A DNA stretch of 38,123 nucleotides from Hyphomicrobiales bacterium (GTDB lineage Bacteria; Pseudomonadota; Alphaproteobacteria; Rhizobiales; JAJFHB01), in assembly GCA_021775755.1 (NCBI GenBank), contig JAJFHE010000071.1:1-38123 (forward strand), in the 5' to 3' direction. The translations under genes were made by a program, and so were the position numbers. This document shows positions 26,966 through 34,363 of this stretch, one piece after another. Each line of letters starts with the position of its first letter. The stretch's first letter is position 1. The notes beneath the pieces were generated by a model. That model had not been told where the DNA came from. It made no database searches and saw only the letters and a list, made by a program, of their open reading frames with translations.

Positions 26966-27093
26966 GAGCCAAATCGGTTCACCGAGGGCGTTGCGGCGCT
27001 TGCCCGATACACCGTATCGCGCTTCGCACCGCGCCTTGCCGGATAACCCGATTTGACCCATCAAACGTTTCCATATGAACGTGAAACGGTCTA
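26966..27093 (-). repeat. Structured repeat unit 2: leader plus hairpin
   Basis: Read on the minus strand, the 33-nt leader is 27093-27061 (30 of 33 bases as in unit 1). After one base comes a 94-nt hairpin, 27059-26966. Its outer stem pairs GGGTCAAATCGGG-TT with AACCGATTTGGCTC, with one bulge and some G-U pairs. The inner stem is GCGGTGC/GCGCCGC, and the apical hairpin is CGATAC-GGT-GTATCG. The first three leader bases, TAG, are the stop codon of the flavin monooxygenase gene. Confidence 0.8.
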
Positions 27094-28365
27094 GGCGACC
27101 TCGGCCGCACGCGGCACGGACGTAGTGTACGTCACGTATTTACGTTGCGTGGTTATCTGGTCCGCCAAAAACTTGGCGTCGTGCCAGACGCCCCAGATAA
27201 AGGAAGAGCCGCGCCGCGACTGCCATGGCAATCCGAGGAAGTAGACCCCGGGCTCGGCCGAAACACCTCGCTGATGTTTGGGCTTTCCGTTTTCGTCGAA
27301 CGCATCGGCCTTCAGCCAGCTGTAATCGAGAGCAAAGCCTGTTGCCCAGAGGATCGTGGTAATGCCAGCTTCGGCCAGATTCACCTCCAGAACGGGATCG
27401 GTTACGCATTGCGGATCGGGTTCGGCAATGCGGGCTTCGGGCTCCTCTGGAAGGTCGAGACCGTTGCGGGCGATGTAGGCGTCGGCTTCGTCCAGCAACG
27501 ACAGGTAGTTCGCATCTCCCTGCGCAAGATTGTCCGCAAGATCCGGCGCGAAAGTCATTACACCATCCTTGAACGCTTCCGTCCGTCCAACGAGCGTCAT
27601 CCCCTGGGCGCCAAGACGCCGAAAGTCGATCGTCTGGCCGCCATAAGCGCCACTCACCGAGATCGTGACGTGTTCCGTGCCGGGCTCAAGCGCTCCGGCA
27701 TCCCACTTGCCGAGGACCCCGAGCCACCAGACGAAGTCACGGGCGCGATAGGCGCGGGGAGGACGGTCGTGCGGGCCGACGGAAAGATAAACGCGCTTTC
27801 CCGCACGCAGGAGTTCGTCGGCGATCTGCACCCCCGAAGATCCGGCTCCGACCACCAGCACCGCGCCGTCAGCCAACTGGCCGGGATTGCGGTAGGCATT
27901 GGAATGCATCTGCGTGATTCCCGCATCGTCAGGAACGATCGCGGGAATGATCGGGCGCTGGAACGGTCCGGTGGCGGCCACAACGCTGTTGGCTTCGATC
28001 ACGCCCTCCGATGTTTCGGCGCGAAAACCCGGCCGGCCAACGTTCCGTTTCACTTCCTTTACGTCCACGCCGCAGCGGATGGGGGCTTTGATCTGCTCTG
28101 CGTACTTGACGAAATAGTCCGCAACCTCTTCTTTCGGCGCGAAAGCATCGGCATCGGTATCGGCGAACTCCAGACCGGGAAAGCGATCATGCCAGGCCGG
28201 ACCGTTGGCAACCAAAGAGTCCCATCTTTCCGAGCGCCAACGTTCGGCAATTCTGTGCCGCTCCACAACGATATGCGGCACACCGGCGTTGCTCAGGTGC
28301 TCGCTCATGGCCAATCCGGCCTGGCCGCCGCCCACGATGAGCGTGTCGGTTTTTTCGATTGCCAT
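27091..28365 (-). CDS. Flavin-dependent monooxygenase, CzcO/FMO-like
   Basis: This 424-residue FAD/NADPH flavoprotein is of the YUCCA/CzcO type, expected to hydroxylate or oxygenate a small nucleophilic substrate. The FAD motif LIVGGGQAGLAMSEHL is at the N-terminus and the NADPH motif VLVVGAGSSGVQIADEL follows near 175. Between them lies QMHSNAYRNP, resembling the flavin monooxygenase fingerprint region (HS-x2-Y). ATG 28365 has AAGGA nine bases upstream; ten further in-frame residues upstream are unlikely. The gene is divergent from a LysR regulator, its probable controller. The stop codon is supplied by the leader of repeat unit 2, so the C-terminus may have been altered by that insertion. 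Confidence 0.9.
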   Translation of the reverse strand: MAIEKTDTLIVGGGQAGLAMSEHLSNAGVPHIVVERHRIAERWRSERWDSLVANGPAWHDRFPGLEFADTDADAFAPKEEVADYFVKYAEQIKAPIRCGVDVKEVKRNVGRPGFRAETSEGVIEANSVVAATGPFQRPIIPAIVPDDAGITQMHSNAYRNPGQLADGAVLVVGAGSSGVQIADELLRAGKRVYLSVGPHDRPPRAYRARDFVWWLGVLGKWDAGALEPGTEHVTISVSGAYGGQTIDFRRLGAQGMTLVGRTEAFKDGVMTFAPDLADNLAQGDANYLSLLDEADAYIARNGLDLPEEPEARIAEPDPQCVTDPVLEVNLAEAGITTILWATGFALDYSWLKADAFDENGKPKHQRGVSAEPGVYFLGLPWQSRRGSSFIWGVWHDAKFLADQITTQRKYVTYTTSVPRAAEVA

Positions 28366-28669
28366 TTCCGGTGTCCTTTTTGATTTTCCAAACAACAGCG
28401 GCGCGCCAAAAGAAATCAGCGCGCCATATTATCAGTGCGTCTGACTACCGGTTTATAGCATCCGGTGACCGGCTAAAAACATGATCTCGCTAAGCATTGG
28501 TTGGGCTGCGCCTAATCGCAAAGTCGAGCGGCGTTCAAATCGCGGACTGGCTTCAGGAATTTGGATCGAGCCCTCGCTCTCCCGATACCGGCTTGAAAAA
28601 CATACCGCTTTGAAGGCGACGTGGATAAGGTACATGTCTTGAGAGACCGCACGAGACAGAGGGCGGGCA
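28366..28669. promoter_or_regulatory. Divergent promoter region monooxygenase/LysR
   Basis: This gap of about 300 bp between the monooxygenase and lysR genes should hold the LysR binding site. CCGGTGACCGG at 28462-28472 is a perfect 11-bp palindrome around a central G, and ACCGGT occurs again at 28447-28452. The spacing resembles a multipartite LysR operator, but no clear T-N11-A box was assigned. No other gene is seen here. Confidence 0.35.
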
Positions 28670-29593
28670 ATGCTGAGATACACTCTCAGACAACTGGAAT
28701 ATTTTGTTGCGGTTGGCGAAGCCGGCAGCATTGCGCTGGCATCTGAAAAGGTCAATGTGTCGTCGCCGTCGATATCAGCGGCGATCACCCAGCTTGAGCG
28801 CGAATTCGGGCTGCCCCTGTTTGTGCGTCAGCATGCTCAAGGGCTGTCACTGACCCTTGCAGGGCGGCGCATGATGGAACAGGCCCGGCTCGTTCTACTC
28901 GAAGCCGACAGGCTTATGGACGTGGCGGGCGATATTTCCGAAACCGTACGCGGTCCGTTTGCCATCGGATGCCTGTTGACCTTCGCCCAGTTTGTTTTGC
29001 CGTCCGTGCGGCGGAGTTTCGAAAACGAATACCCCGATGTGCGGATCCGCCAGCACGAACTGAACCAGGCGGAAATCTTCAGTTTTCTTCGGCGTGCCGA
29101 AATAGACGTCGCCTTGACCTATGATCTGGATTTGCCGGCCGACCTTGAGTTCACCTCGCTTCTGGAGCTGCCCCCTTACGCGATCGTCGATGAAGCCCAC
29201 CCTCTGGCACTTAAGCCGGCCGTCTCGGTGGAAGAGCTGCAGAGCCACCCGATGGTCCTGCTCGATCTGCCGTTCAGTTCGGACTACTTCCTGTCGTTCT
29301 TTGCCGAGATGGGCTTAAAGCCGCTGATTGCCGAGCGCACCAGAGACATGGCCGTGATGCACAGCCTCGTGGCGAACGGCTATGGCTATTCGATTGCAAA
29401 TGTGCGCCCTTTGAATGACCGCTCGCCCGATGGCAAACCTTTGAAAATCATTCCGCTTGTAGGCGACGTGCGCCCCATGAGGGTGGGACTATTAATGTCG
29501 GCCGATGCCGATAGTGCCAGCGTCGTTCGCGCCTTTGTCGAGCATTGTAGAAAGAGAGTTCAAAGTGGGGATCTTCCCGGGCTGGGCGATTAG
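28670..29593 (+). CDS. LysR-family transcriptional regulator
   Basis: This 307-residue LTTR has the N-terminal winged HTH (LRQLEYFVAVGEAGSIALAS then VNVSSPSISAAITQLEREFG, about 7-48), a linker helix, and a periplasmic-binding-protein-like effector domain from about 92. The effector-domain pattern (PFAIGCLLTFAQFVLPSV) resembles CbbR/CynR-type regulators. It is divergent from the flavin monooxygenase gene, the classical arrangement for an LTTR and its target. The stop overlaps by 4 bp with that of the convergent small gene (TTAG). Confidence 0.94.
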   Translation: MLRYTLRQLEYFVAVGEAGSIALASEKVNVSSPSISAAITQLEREFGLPLFVRQHAQGLSLTLAGRRMMEQARLVLLEADRLMDVAGDISETVRGPFAIGCLLTFAQFVLPSVRRSFENEYPDVRIRQHELNQAEIFSFLRRAEIDVALTYDLDLPADLEFTSLLELPPYAIVDEAHPLALKPAVSVEELQSHPMVLLDLPFSSDYFLSFFAEMGLKPLIAERTRDMAVMHSLVANGYGYSIANVRPLNDRSPDGKPLKIIPLVGDVRPMRVGLLMSADADSASVVRAFVEHCRKRVQSGDLPGLGD

Positions 29594-29928
29594 TCCAGGC
29601 CGGATTCCCATTCGTAGGATTCCACGATGACCCACTTGGAACTTTTCAAGGCGGCTTCGAACTGCAGCATTTCCGCGTCGCGATTTCGCAGGTGACTTCT
29701 CACATCGCCGGAGAATGCCTCCCGGCACTGCTTGTCCCATTCCAGAGCCTCGAACGGCGTTAGCAGAAACGCATAGTCGACATAGATCGGATTGCCGAGG
29801 CCGAGCGCCCGCTCGCCGTACTTTTCGAAAAGCCCGCCATGGTGCCACCAGGCGGGGCAATCCATAACCTGGCTCGGTTGATCGCTTTCAGCAGGAAAGA
29901 GATAGAGTCTGGCGGCGCGGGCAGGCAT
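29590..29928 (-). CDS. Hypothetical protein, 112 residues
   Basis: I do not recognise a family. ATG 29928 is preferred (AAGG six bases upstream) over an in-frame TTG at 29934. The product is acidic and aromatic-rich: PARAARLYLFPAES, CPAWWHHGGLFEKYGE, NPIYVDYAFLLTPFEALEWDKQCREAF, ending SKWVIVESYEWESGLD. It has no signal peptide or membrane span. Balanced composition and absence of low complexity argue for a real gene. A longer alternative frame at 29492-29860 is Arg-rich and rejected. It is convergent with lysR. Confidence 0.65.
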   Translation of the reverse strand: MPARAARLYLFPAESDQPSQVMDCPAWWHHGGLFEKYGERALGLGNPIYVDYAFLLTPFEALEWDKQCREAFSGDVRSHLRNRDAEMLQFEAALKSSKWVIVESYEWESGLD

Positions 29929-29978
29929 GAACAACCTTACCCGCTCTCGCCGGTGGTTTCCACGGCAAGCACCCGGAC

Positions 29979-29999
29979 GGTCAGGGGTCAGGGGTCAGG
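29979..29999. repeat. Three tandem copies of a 7-bp repeat at a stop codon
   Basis: GGTCAGG occurs three times in a row. The last copy contains the TGA stop of the quinone oxidoreductase gene (minus strand). The unit is not a multiple of three, so copy-number change upstream of the stop would alter the C-terminus; at present the repeats lie almost wholly after it. Confidence 0.8.
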
Positions 30000-30969
30000 G
30001 TTCGACGATGATCTTGCCCTTGACCTCACGGTTGAGGAAGGCGCGCAGCGCGCGGGGCGTGTCTTCCAGTTTGATGCGTTCATGAATGTGCGGCTTGATG
30101 GTGCCGTCGACGCACCAGTTGAGCAGGATCGAGCAGTTCTGCGCATGGTGTTCGGGGTTGCGCTCAACGAACGACCCCCAGAATACGCCGACCATATCGC
30201 AGCCTTTGAGCAGCACGAGATTGAGCGGGATCTTCGGGATGTCGCCAGCCGCAAATCCGATAACCAGAAACCGGCCCTGCCAGGCGGTCGAGCGCAGGGC
30301 CGCCTCGGCGAGATCGCCGCCGACGGGATCGTAAACCACATCGACGCCCTTGCCGCCGGTCATTTCCTTCAAACCGGTCTTGAGGTCATGCGTTGCGTAG
30401 TTGAGCGTTTCATCGGCGCCGACACCGCGGCAGAACTCAAGCTTGTCGTCGGACGAGGCGCAAGCGATGACATGGGCGCCCATGGCCTTGCCGATCTCCA
30501 CCGCCGACTGGCCGACACCGCCCGATGCGCCGAGCACGGCGAGGGTTTCGCCGGCCTGCAATTTGGCGCGGTCTTTGAGGGCGTGAAGCGACGTGCCGTA
30601 AGTGATGGTGAGCGAGGCGGCGATGGCGGGATCGAGACCTTCGGGAACCGGGATGACGTTACGTGCGTCAACGGCGACCTCTTCGCGGCAGGCGCCGAAG
30701 GTCGAATAGGCCATGACCCGGTCGCCTTCTGCGAACCCTGTAACATTCGCGCCGACCGCCTTGACGAGGCCCGCCACTTCGGCGCCCGGCGAGAACGGCA
30801 GTTCGGGCTTGAACTGGTATTTGTTCTGGATAATCAGCGTATCGAAGAAATTGAGGCCGATGGCCTGAGACGCAATCACGACCTCGTCGGGGCCGGGTTG
30901 CGGGGCATCGATCTCCTCGATGACGAGATCTTCGGGCGGTCCAAAGGACTTGCAGAGTACGGCTTTCAT
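29995..30969 (-). CDS. NADPH:quinone oxidoreductase family (zinc-free MDR)
   Basis: This 324-residue medium-chain reductase of the quinone oxidoreductase group reduces quinones or activated alkenes with NADPH. The N-terminal catalytic domain has GLNFFDTLIIQNKYQ and PFSPGAEVAGLVKAVG; no catalytic or structural zinc cysteine cluster is present. The Rossmann domain carries VLGASGGVGQSAVEIGKAMGA near residue 145. The start at 30969 has CGGAG ten bases upstream. That ribosome binding site partly overlaps the 3' arm of structured repeat unit 3, which makes up most of the 5' leader. The stop lies in a 7-bp tandem repeat. Confidence 0.93.
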   Translation of the reverse strand: MKAVLCKSFGPPEDLVIEEIDAPQPGPDEVVIASQAIGLNFFDTLIIQNKYQFKPELPFSPGAEVAGLVKAVGANVTGFAEGDRVMAYSTFGACREEVAVDARNVIPVPEGLDPAIAASLTITYGTSLHALKDRAKLQAGETLAVLGASGGVGQSAVEIGKAMGAHVIACASSDDKLEFCRGVGADETLNYATHDLKTGLKEMTGGKGVDVVYDPVGGDLAEAALRSTAWQGRFLVIGFAAGDIPKIPLNLVLLKGCDMVGVFWGSFVERNPEHHAQNCSILLNWCVDGTIKPHIHERIKLEDTPRALRAFLNREVKGKIIVEP

Positions 30970-30979
30970 TCGGCAGGCT

Positions 30980-31094
30980 CCGGGCGAGTGAGGTTACGGC
31001 GCGAACAAACCGCAAGTCTTGACGAACCGCAAGAAGTGTTTTCGCCGGCGCCACTCTCCGGTCAAACGATTCCAAATGAACATGAGACGGTCTA
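30980..31094 (-). repeat. Structured repeat unit 3: leader plus hairpin
   Basis: The minus-strand leader 31094-31062 differs from unit 1 at about five of 33 positions. It runs directly into a hairpin, 31061-30980. Outer arms pair CCGG and GAGTG with CACTC and CCGG around a small internal loop. Middle pairs CGAA/TTCG and AAC/GTT lead to an apical stem TCTTG/CAAGA (31034-31030 with 31021-31017) with an 8-nt loop. It lies between the divergent oxidoreductase and methyltransferase genes. Confidence 0.7.
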
Positions 31095-31135
31095 TAAGCC
31101 AGCCTGAGACGGGCGCAAACACAACGGAGCGGCAA

Positions 31136-31675
31136 ATGCGCGGCTATTTCGGCATTGGCGTCGAAGGCATTTCCAAGCCGATGAATCTCGGCAACCTAAT
31201 GCGGTCAGCACATGCCTTCGGGGCGAGCTTCGCGTTCACGGTCGATGCCTATTACAAGGTGCGCGAAGCAAAGTCGGATACCTCGAAGTCGCCGGATCAC
31301 CTGCCTTACTTCGCCTGGGACAGCATCGCCGATATGACGCTGCCAAAGGGATGCTCCCTGGTCGGTGTCGAGTTGCTGGACGAGGCCGTCGACCTGCCGA
31401 GCTTTCGCCATCCTACACGTGCGGCCTATGTGCTCGGGCCGGAGCGCGGATCGTTGACGCCGGAACTTATTGAGCGATGCGAGCATGTGGTCAAGATCCC
31501 GACAAGCTTCTGCATCAACGTGGCGATTGCCGGTGCGGTTATCATGTATGACCGCGTCAAGATGCTTGGCCGGTTTCCGGCACCGCCGGTGGCGCCGGGC
31601 GGGCCTCTGGACCCCCTTCCCGCACACCAGGCAGGTGTGCCGGTAATCCGGCGTAAGGATGAGCAGAAAGACTGA
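31136..31675 (+). CDS. SpoU/TrmH-family RNA 2'-O-methyltransferase
   Basis: This 179-residue SPOUT enzyme transfers methyl from SAM to a ribose 2'-OH in tRNA or rRNA, the target not being determinable here. Motif 1 is NLGNLMRSAHAFGA near 17-30, motif 2 is AAYVLGPERGSL near 98-109, and motif 3 is VKIPTSFCINVAIAGAVIMYDR near 121-142, together forming the knotted SAM site. ATG 31136 has GGAG seven bases upstream and starts the first strand; the longer frame from 31019 reads through repeat unit 3 and is spurious. The C-terminal tail is Pro-rich and likely disordered. Confidence 0.92.
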   Translation: MRGYFGIGVEGISKPMNLGNLMRSAHAFGASFAFTVDAYYKVREAKSDTSKSPDHLPYFAWDSIADMTLPKGCSLVGVELLDEAVDLPSFRHPTRAAYVLGPERGSLTPELIERCEHVVKIPTSFCINVAIAGAVIMYDRVKMLGRFPAPPVAPGGPLDPLPAHQAGVPVIRRKDEQKD

Positions 31676-31920
31676 GTACAGAGAGACCAGTTCGCCCGTG
31701 ACGTTTCGGCATGGGTTCTGTAGGCTCATCTGCGTGAGGTTGGTGATTCGCCCCTGGCTGCAACGGTCAAACTTTTGCCCTCTTCGTTGCACAGTTTGCG
31801 CAACGTCGGATATCGTGACCGGACACGCAGCGGGGGATCAACGGTTGCAATGGCCGACATCCTGTGGTTAGGGACGCACATATTCTTGCTATGGTGAAGA
31901 CAAACGGATTTGCTCGCACA

Positions 31921-32442
31921 ATGATACGGGCCAGGACGAACGTAATTCTCATCGCCGCCGCGCTTGTCGCATCGCTGCTCACCCTGAGCCCGGTGCAAGC
32001 GCAGCAGGCAAACCGCCTCGGGGTTTTTGAATCCTGGGTGGCCTTCTCCTATGAGAGCAACAAGGGGAAGGTGTGCTACATCATTTCCGTGCCGCTCGAC
32101 AGCGAGCCGAAGAATGTCAGGCGCGGTGAAGTGTTCTTCATGATCACCCACCGCCCGGGCCAGAGCATCCGCAATGAAGTGATGACCATGATCGGTTACA
32201 ACTTCAAAACGGGAAGCGAAGCGCAGATCGAGATCGGCGCCGACGCGTTTAATATGTTCACCAACGGCGAAGGCGCCTGGGTCGAGGCGTCGCAAATGGA
32301 AACGAACATCGTCGAGGCGATGAAGCGCGGCGCCAAGATGGTGATCAACGGCACGTCGTGGCGCGGCACGCGTACGGTGGATCAGTATTCCCTGCTCGGC
32401 GTCACCGCGGCTCTTAACAAAATCGCCGAGGCATGCAGCTGA
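31921..32442 (+). CDS. Invasion-associated locus B (IalB) family periplasmic protein
   Basis: IalB-family proteins are small exported proteins, first described in Bartonella and widespread in Hyphomicrobiales; their biochemical role is unsettled. From ATG 31921 the product has 173 residues and a clear signal peptide (MIRARTNVILIAAALVASLL, cleavage after VQAQ). The mature part shows the family pattern: WVAFSYESNKGKVCYI, FMITHRPGQS, GYNFKTGSEAQIEIG, and a C-terminal YSLLGVTAALNKIAEAC, with two cysteines likely forming a disulphide. In-frame ATG 31891 is an alternative start that would lengthen the signal n-region. Ends 53 bp before rlmN. Confidence 0.88.
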   Translation: MIRARTNVILIAAALVASLLTLSPVQAQQANRLGVFESWVAFSYESNKGKVCYIISVPLDSEPKNVRRGEVFFMITHRPGQSIRNEVMTMIGYNFKTGSEAQIEIGADAFNMFTNGEGAWVEASQMETNIVEAMKRGAKMVINGTSWRGTRTVDQYSLLGVTAALNKIAEACS

Positions 32443-32469
32443 CGGGTTCAGTGTCGCAGAGTTGACCGG

Positions 32470-32486
32470 GCACCCCGGCGGGGTGC
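32470..32486 (+). promoter_or_regulatory. Hairpin covering the rlmN ribosome-binding region
   Basis: GCACCCC (32470-32476), loop GGC, and GGGGTGC (32480-32486) form a 7-bp stem ending ten bases before the rlmN ATG. The only purine-rich stretch available as ribosome binding site, GGGGTG, is inside the 3' arm. It could be a weak terminator of the IalB gene or a translational gate on rlmN. Confidence 0.4.
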
Positions 32487-32495
32487 ACCCTTTCC

Positions 32496-33677
32496 ATGAT
32501 GCAAACAGACAATCCAGCCGCGCTGCCGGTTCAAGACGCAGCGCCCGATGCCGGCCGACACAGCGCGCCGGTGAATGCCGAGGTGCGCCGTTCGCTCACC
32601 GGGCTCGACCGCGCCGGGCTGTCTGAGGCATTGAGCGATTGCGGCGTGGCGGACAGGGCTCTGCGCATGCGCACTTCGCAGCTGTGGAACTGGATTTATC
32701 AACGCGGCGCCACTTCCTTCGACGAGATGACGAATGTCGGCAAGGAGCTGCGCACTGCGCTCGCGGAGCGCTACACGCTGACGCGCCCGGAAGTTTCGGA
32801 CGAGCAGATCTCCAACGACGGTACCCGCAAGTGGCTCGTGAAACTCGATGCCCAATCGGCGCGCGAAGTCAGTCCGCAGATCGAGTGCGTCTACATCCCC
32901 GAGACCTCGCGCGGCACCTTGTGCATTTCAAGCCAGGTCGGCTGCACACTGTCGTGCACGTTCTGCCACACCGGCACACAAAAGCTCGTGCGCAACCTCA
33001 CCGCTAGCGAAATGGCCGCCCAGGTGATGGTGGCGCGCGACAGGCTGGGCGAATGGCCGGGCGGCGAAGAGCGCCAGATCACCAACATCGTGCTCATGGG
33101 CATGGGCGAGCCGCTTTACAATTTCGACAATGTGAAACAGGCGGTCGAGATTATCTCGGACAATGAGGGTATCTCGGTGTCGAAGCGGCGCATCACGCTC
33201 TCGACCGCCGGTGTTGTGCCGATGATCGAGCGCTGCGGCACCGAAATCGGCGCCATGCTGGCGATCTCGCTGCATGGCGTGCGCGACGACGTGCGAGATC
33301 TGCTCGTGCCGCTCAACAAGAAGTATCCGATTGAGGAGTTGATGGACGCCTGCCGCAACTATCCCGGTCTCTCGAACGCCCGGCGCATCACGTTTGAGTA
33401 TGTCATGCTGAAAGGCATCAACGACAGCATGGCGGACGCACGCGAACTGGTGCGCCTGCTGAAAGGCATCCCCGCCAAGATCAATCTCATTCCGTTCAAC
33501 CCGTGGCCGGGCTCGACCTATGAGTGCTCGGACTGGGAGCAAATCGAAAAGTTCGGCGAGGTGGTCAACCGCGCAGGCTATGCAAGCCCGATCCGCACAC
33601 CGCGCGGCCGCGACATCATGGCGGCCTGCGGTCAGCTCAAGTCGGCGTCGGAGCGCGTGCGCGCTAACAAGGCGTGA
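32496..33677 (+). CDS. rlmN: Dual-specificity 23S rRNA/tRNA adenine C2-methyltransferase
   Basis: RlmN is a radical-SAM enzyme methylating C2 of A2503 in 23S rRNA and A37 in some tRNAs. It has 393 residues. The cluster motif C150-x3-C154-x2-C157 is in [12 protein letters not shown]. The mechanistic C-terminal cysteine is C378 in AACGQLK, preceded by [25 protein letters not shown] and STAGVVPMI are further family motifs. An N-terminal extension of about 25 residues is low complexity. Two adjacent ATGs (32496, 32499) could start it. A hairpin overlaps the translation start region. It is convergent with the isomerase gene, 9 bp apart. Confidence 0.97.
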   Translation: MMQTDNPAALPVQDAAPDAGRHSAPVNAEVRRSLTGLDRAGLSEALSDCGVADRALRMRTSQLWNWIYQRGATSFDEMTNVGKELRTALAERYTLTRPEVSDEQISNDGTRKWLVKLDAQSAREVSPQIECVYIPETSRGTLCISSQVGCTLSCTFCHTGTQKLVRNLTASEMAAQVMVARDRLGEWPGGEERQITNIVLMGMGEPLYNFDNVKQAVEIISDNEGISVSKRRITLSTAGVVPMIERCGTEIGAMLAISLHGVRDDVRDLLVPLNKKYPIEELMDACRNYPGLSNARRITFEYVMLKGINDSMADARELVRLLKGIPAKINLIPFNPWPGSTYECSDWEQIEKFGEVVNRAGYASPIRTPRGRDIMAACGQLKSASERVRANKA

Positions 33678-33686
33678 GCGGCCCCG

Positions 33687-34289
33687 TCACTTTCCTGCGG
33701 TGAGCCAGTCGACCGCCTCTTCAAGCCGGTCATTTCCCCAGAACAGTTCGTCATTGGCGATAAAACTCGGCGCGCCGAAAATTCCAAGTTTGATGGCGCG
33801 CGCCGTCTGTTCTTTCAGGGCGGTTTTGACATCGCGCTCCTGCGATCTTGCAAACCAGCGCTCGGGGTCGGCGCCGGAACGCTCCAGACAGGTGCGCAAG
33901 GTGGCAGTCTCGGAAATGTCGCGGCCTTCGACGAATTCCACCTCATAAACAGCTTTGCAGAATGCCGGCAGCCAGGGCTCGTCCTGTGCGGCAAGGGCGA
34001 TGCGCGCGGCGGTCAGGCCGTTTTGCGGGAAGATGGCGGGCCGGTTCAGCGCAATGCCTTGCGCTTCGCACAGCCGCTCCATGTCGCGCCACATGTAACG
34101 GCCCTTGGCCTCATAGATATTGAAGGGTGACGTGTCCCAGCCCTGCGCCTGAAATATCGGGCCGAGAAGGAACGGACGCCAGGCAAGGGTCACATTGGCC
34201 CGGTGTGCGACAGCCTCGATGCGAGAGGCCGTGACATAGGAATAGGTGCTGGCAAATTCGAACCAGAATTCGAGCGTATGTGACGCCAT
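33687..34289 (-). CDS. DsbA-family 2-hydroxychromene-2-carboxylate isomerase-like protein
   Basis: This 200-residue protein has the DsbA/kappa-GST thioredoxin fold of HCCA isomerases, glutathione-dependent enzymes of aromatic degradation. The N-terminal strand EFWFEFASTYSYVTA has Ser/Thr where DsbA has C-x2-C, as expected for isomerases. The helical insert carries WRPFLLGPIFQAQGW and the C-terminal GIFGAPSFIANDELFWGNDRLE contains the cis-proline. The original substrate is not implied by context; many bacteria carry uncharacterised paralogues. It is divergent from argG with 74 bp between starts. Confidence 0.93.
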   Translation of the reverse strand: MASHTLEFWFEFASTYSYVTASRIEAVAHRANVTLAWRPFLLGPIFQAQGWDTSPFNIYEAKGRYMWRDMERLCEAQGIALNRPAIFPQNGLTAARIALAAQDEPWLPAFCKAVYEVEFVEGRDISETATLRTCLERSGADPERWFARSQERDVKTALKEQTARAIKLGIFGAPSFIANDELFWGNDRLEEAVDWLTAGK

Positions 34290-34363
34290 GGCGCTTGCTC
34301 CCTAAGGCGACTTGCTTATAGTGCGCGCGGCTTTCCGCAAACAATCAAACGGTGTGACCCGAT

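Noticed and set aside
26828-27064. 78-residue minus-strand ORF reading through repeat units 1 and 2
   Set aside because: The translated sequence is produced by the structured repeats; it has no independent coding signs.
27145-28383. 412-residue plus-strand ORF
   Set aside because: Entirely antisense to the flavin monooxygenase gene, whose two Rossmann motifs are unmistakable; the antisense product has no domain.
29839-31107. 422-residue plus-strand ORF
   Set aside because: Antisense to the quinone oxidoreductase gene and part of the small hypothetical gene, and it ends inside repeat unit 3.
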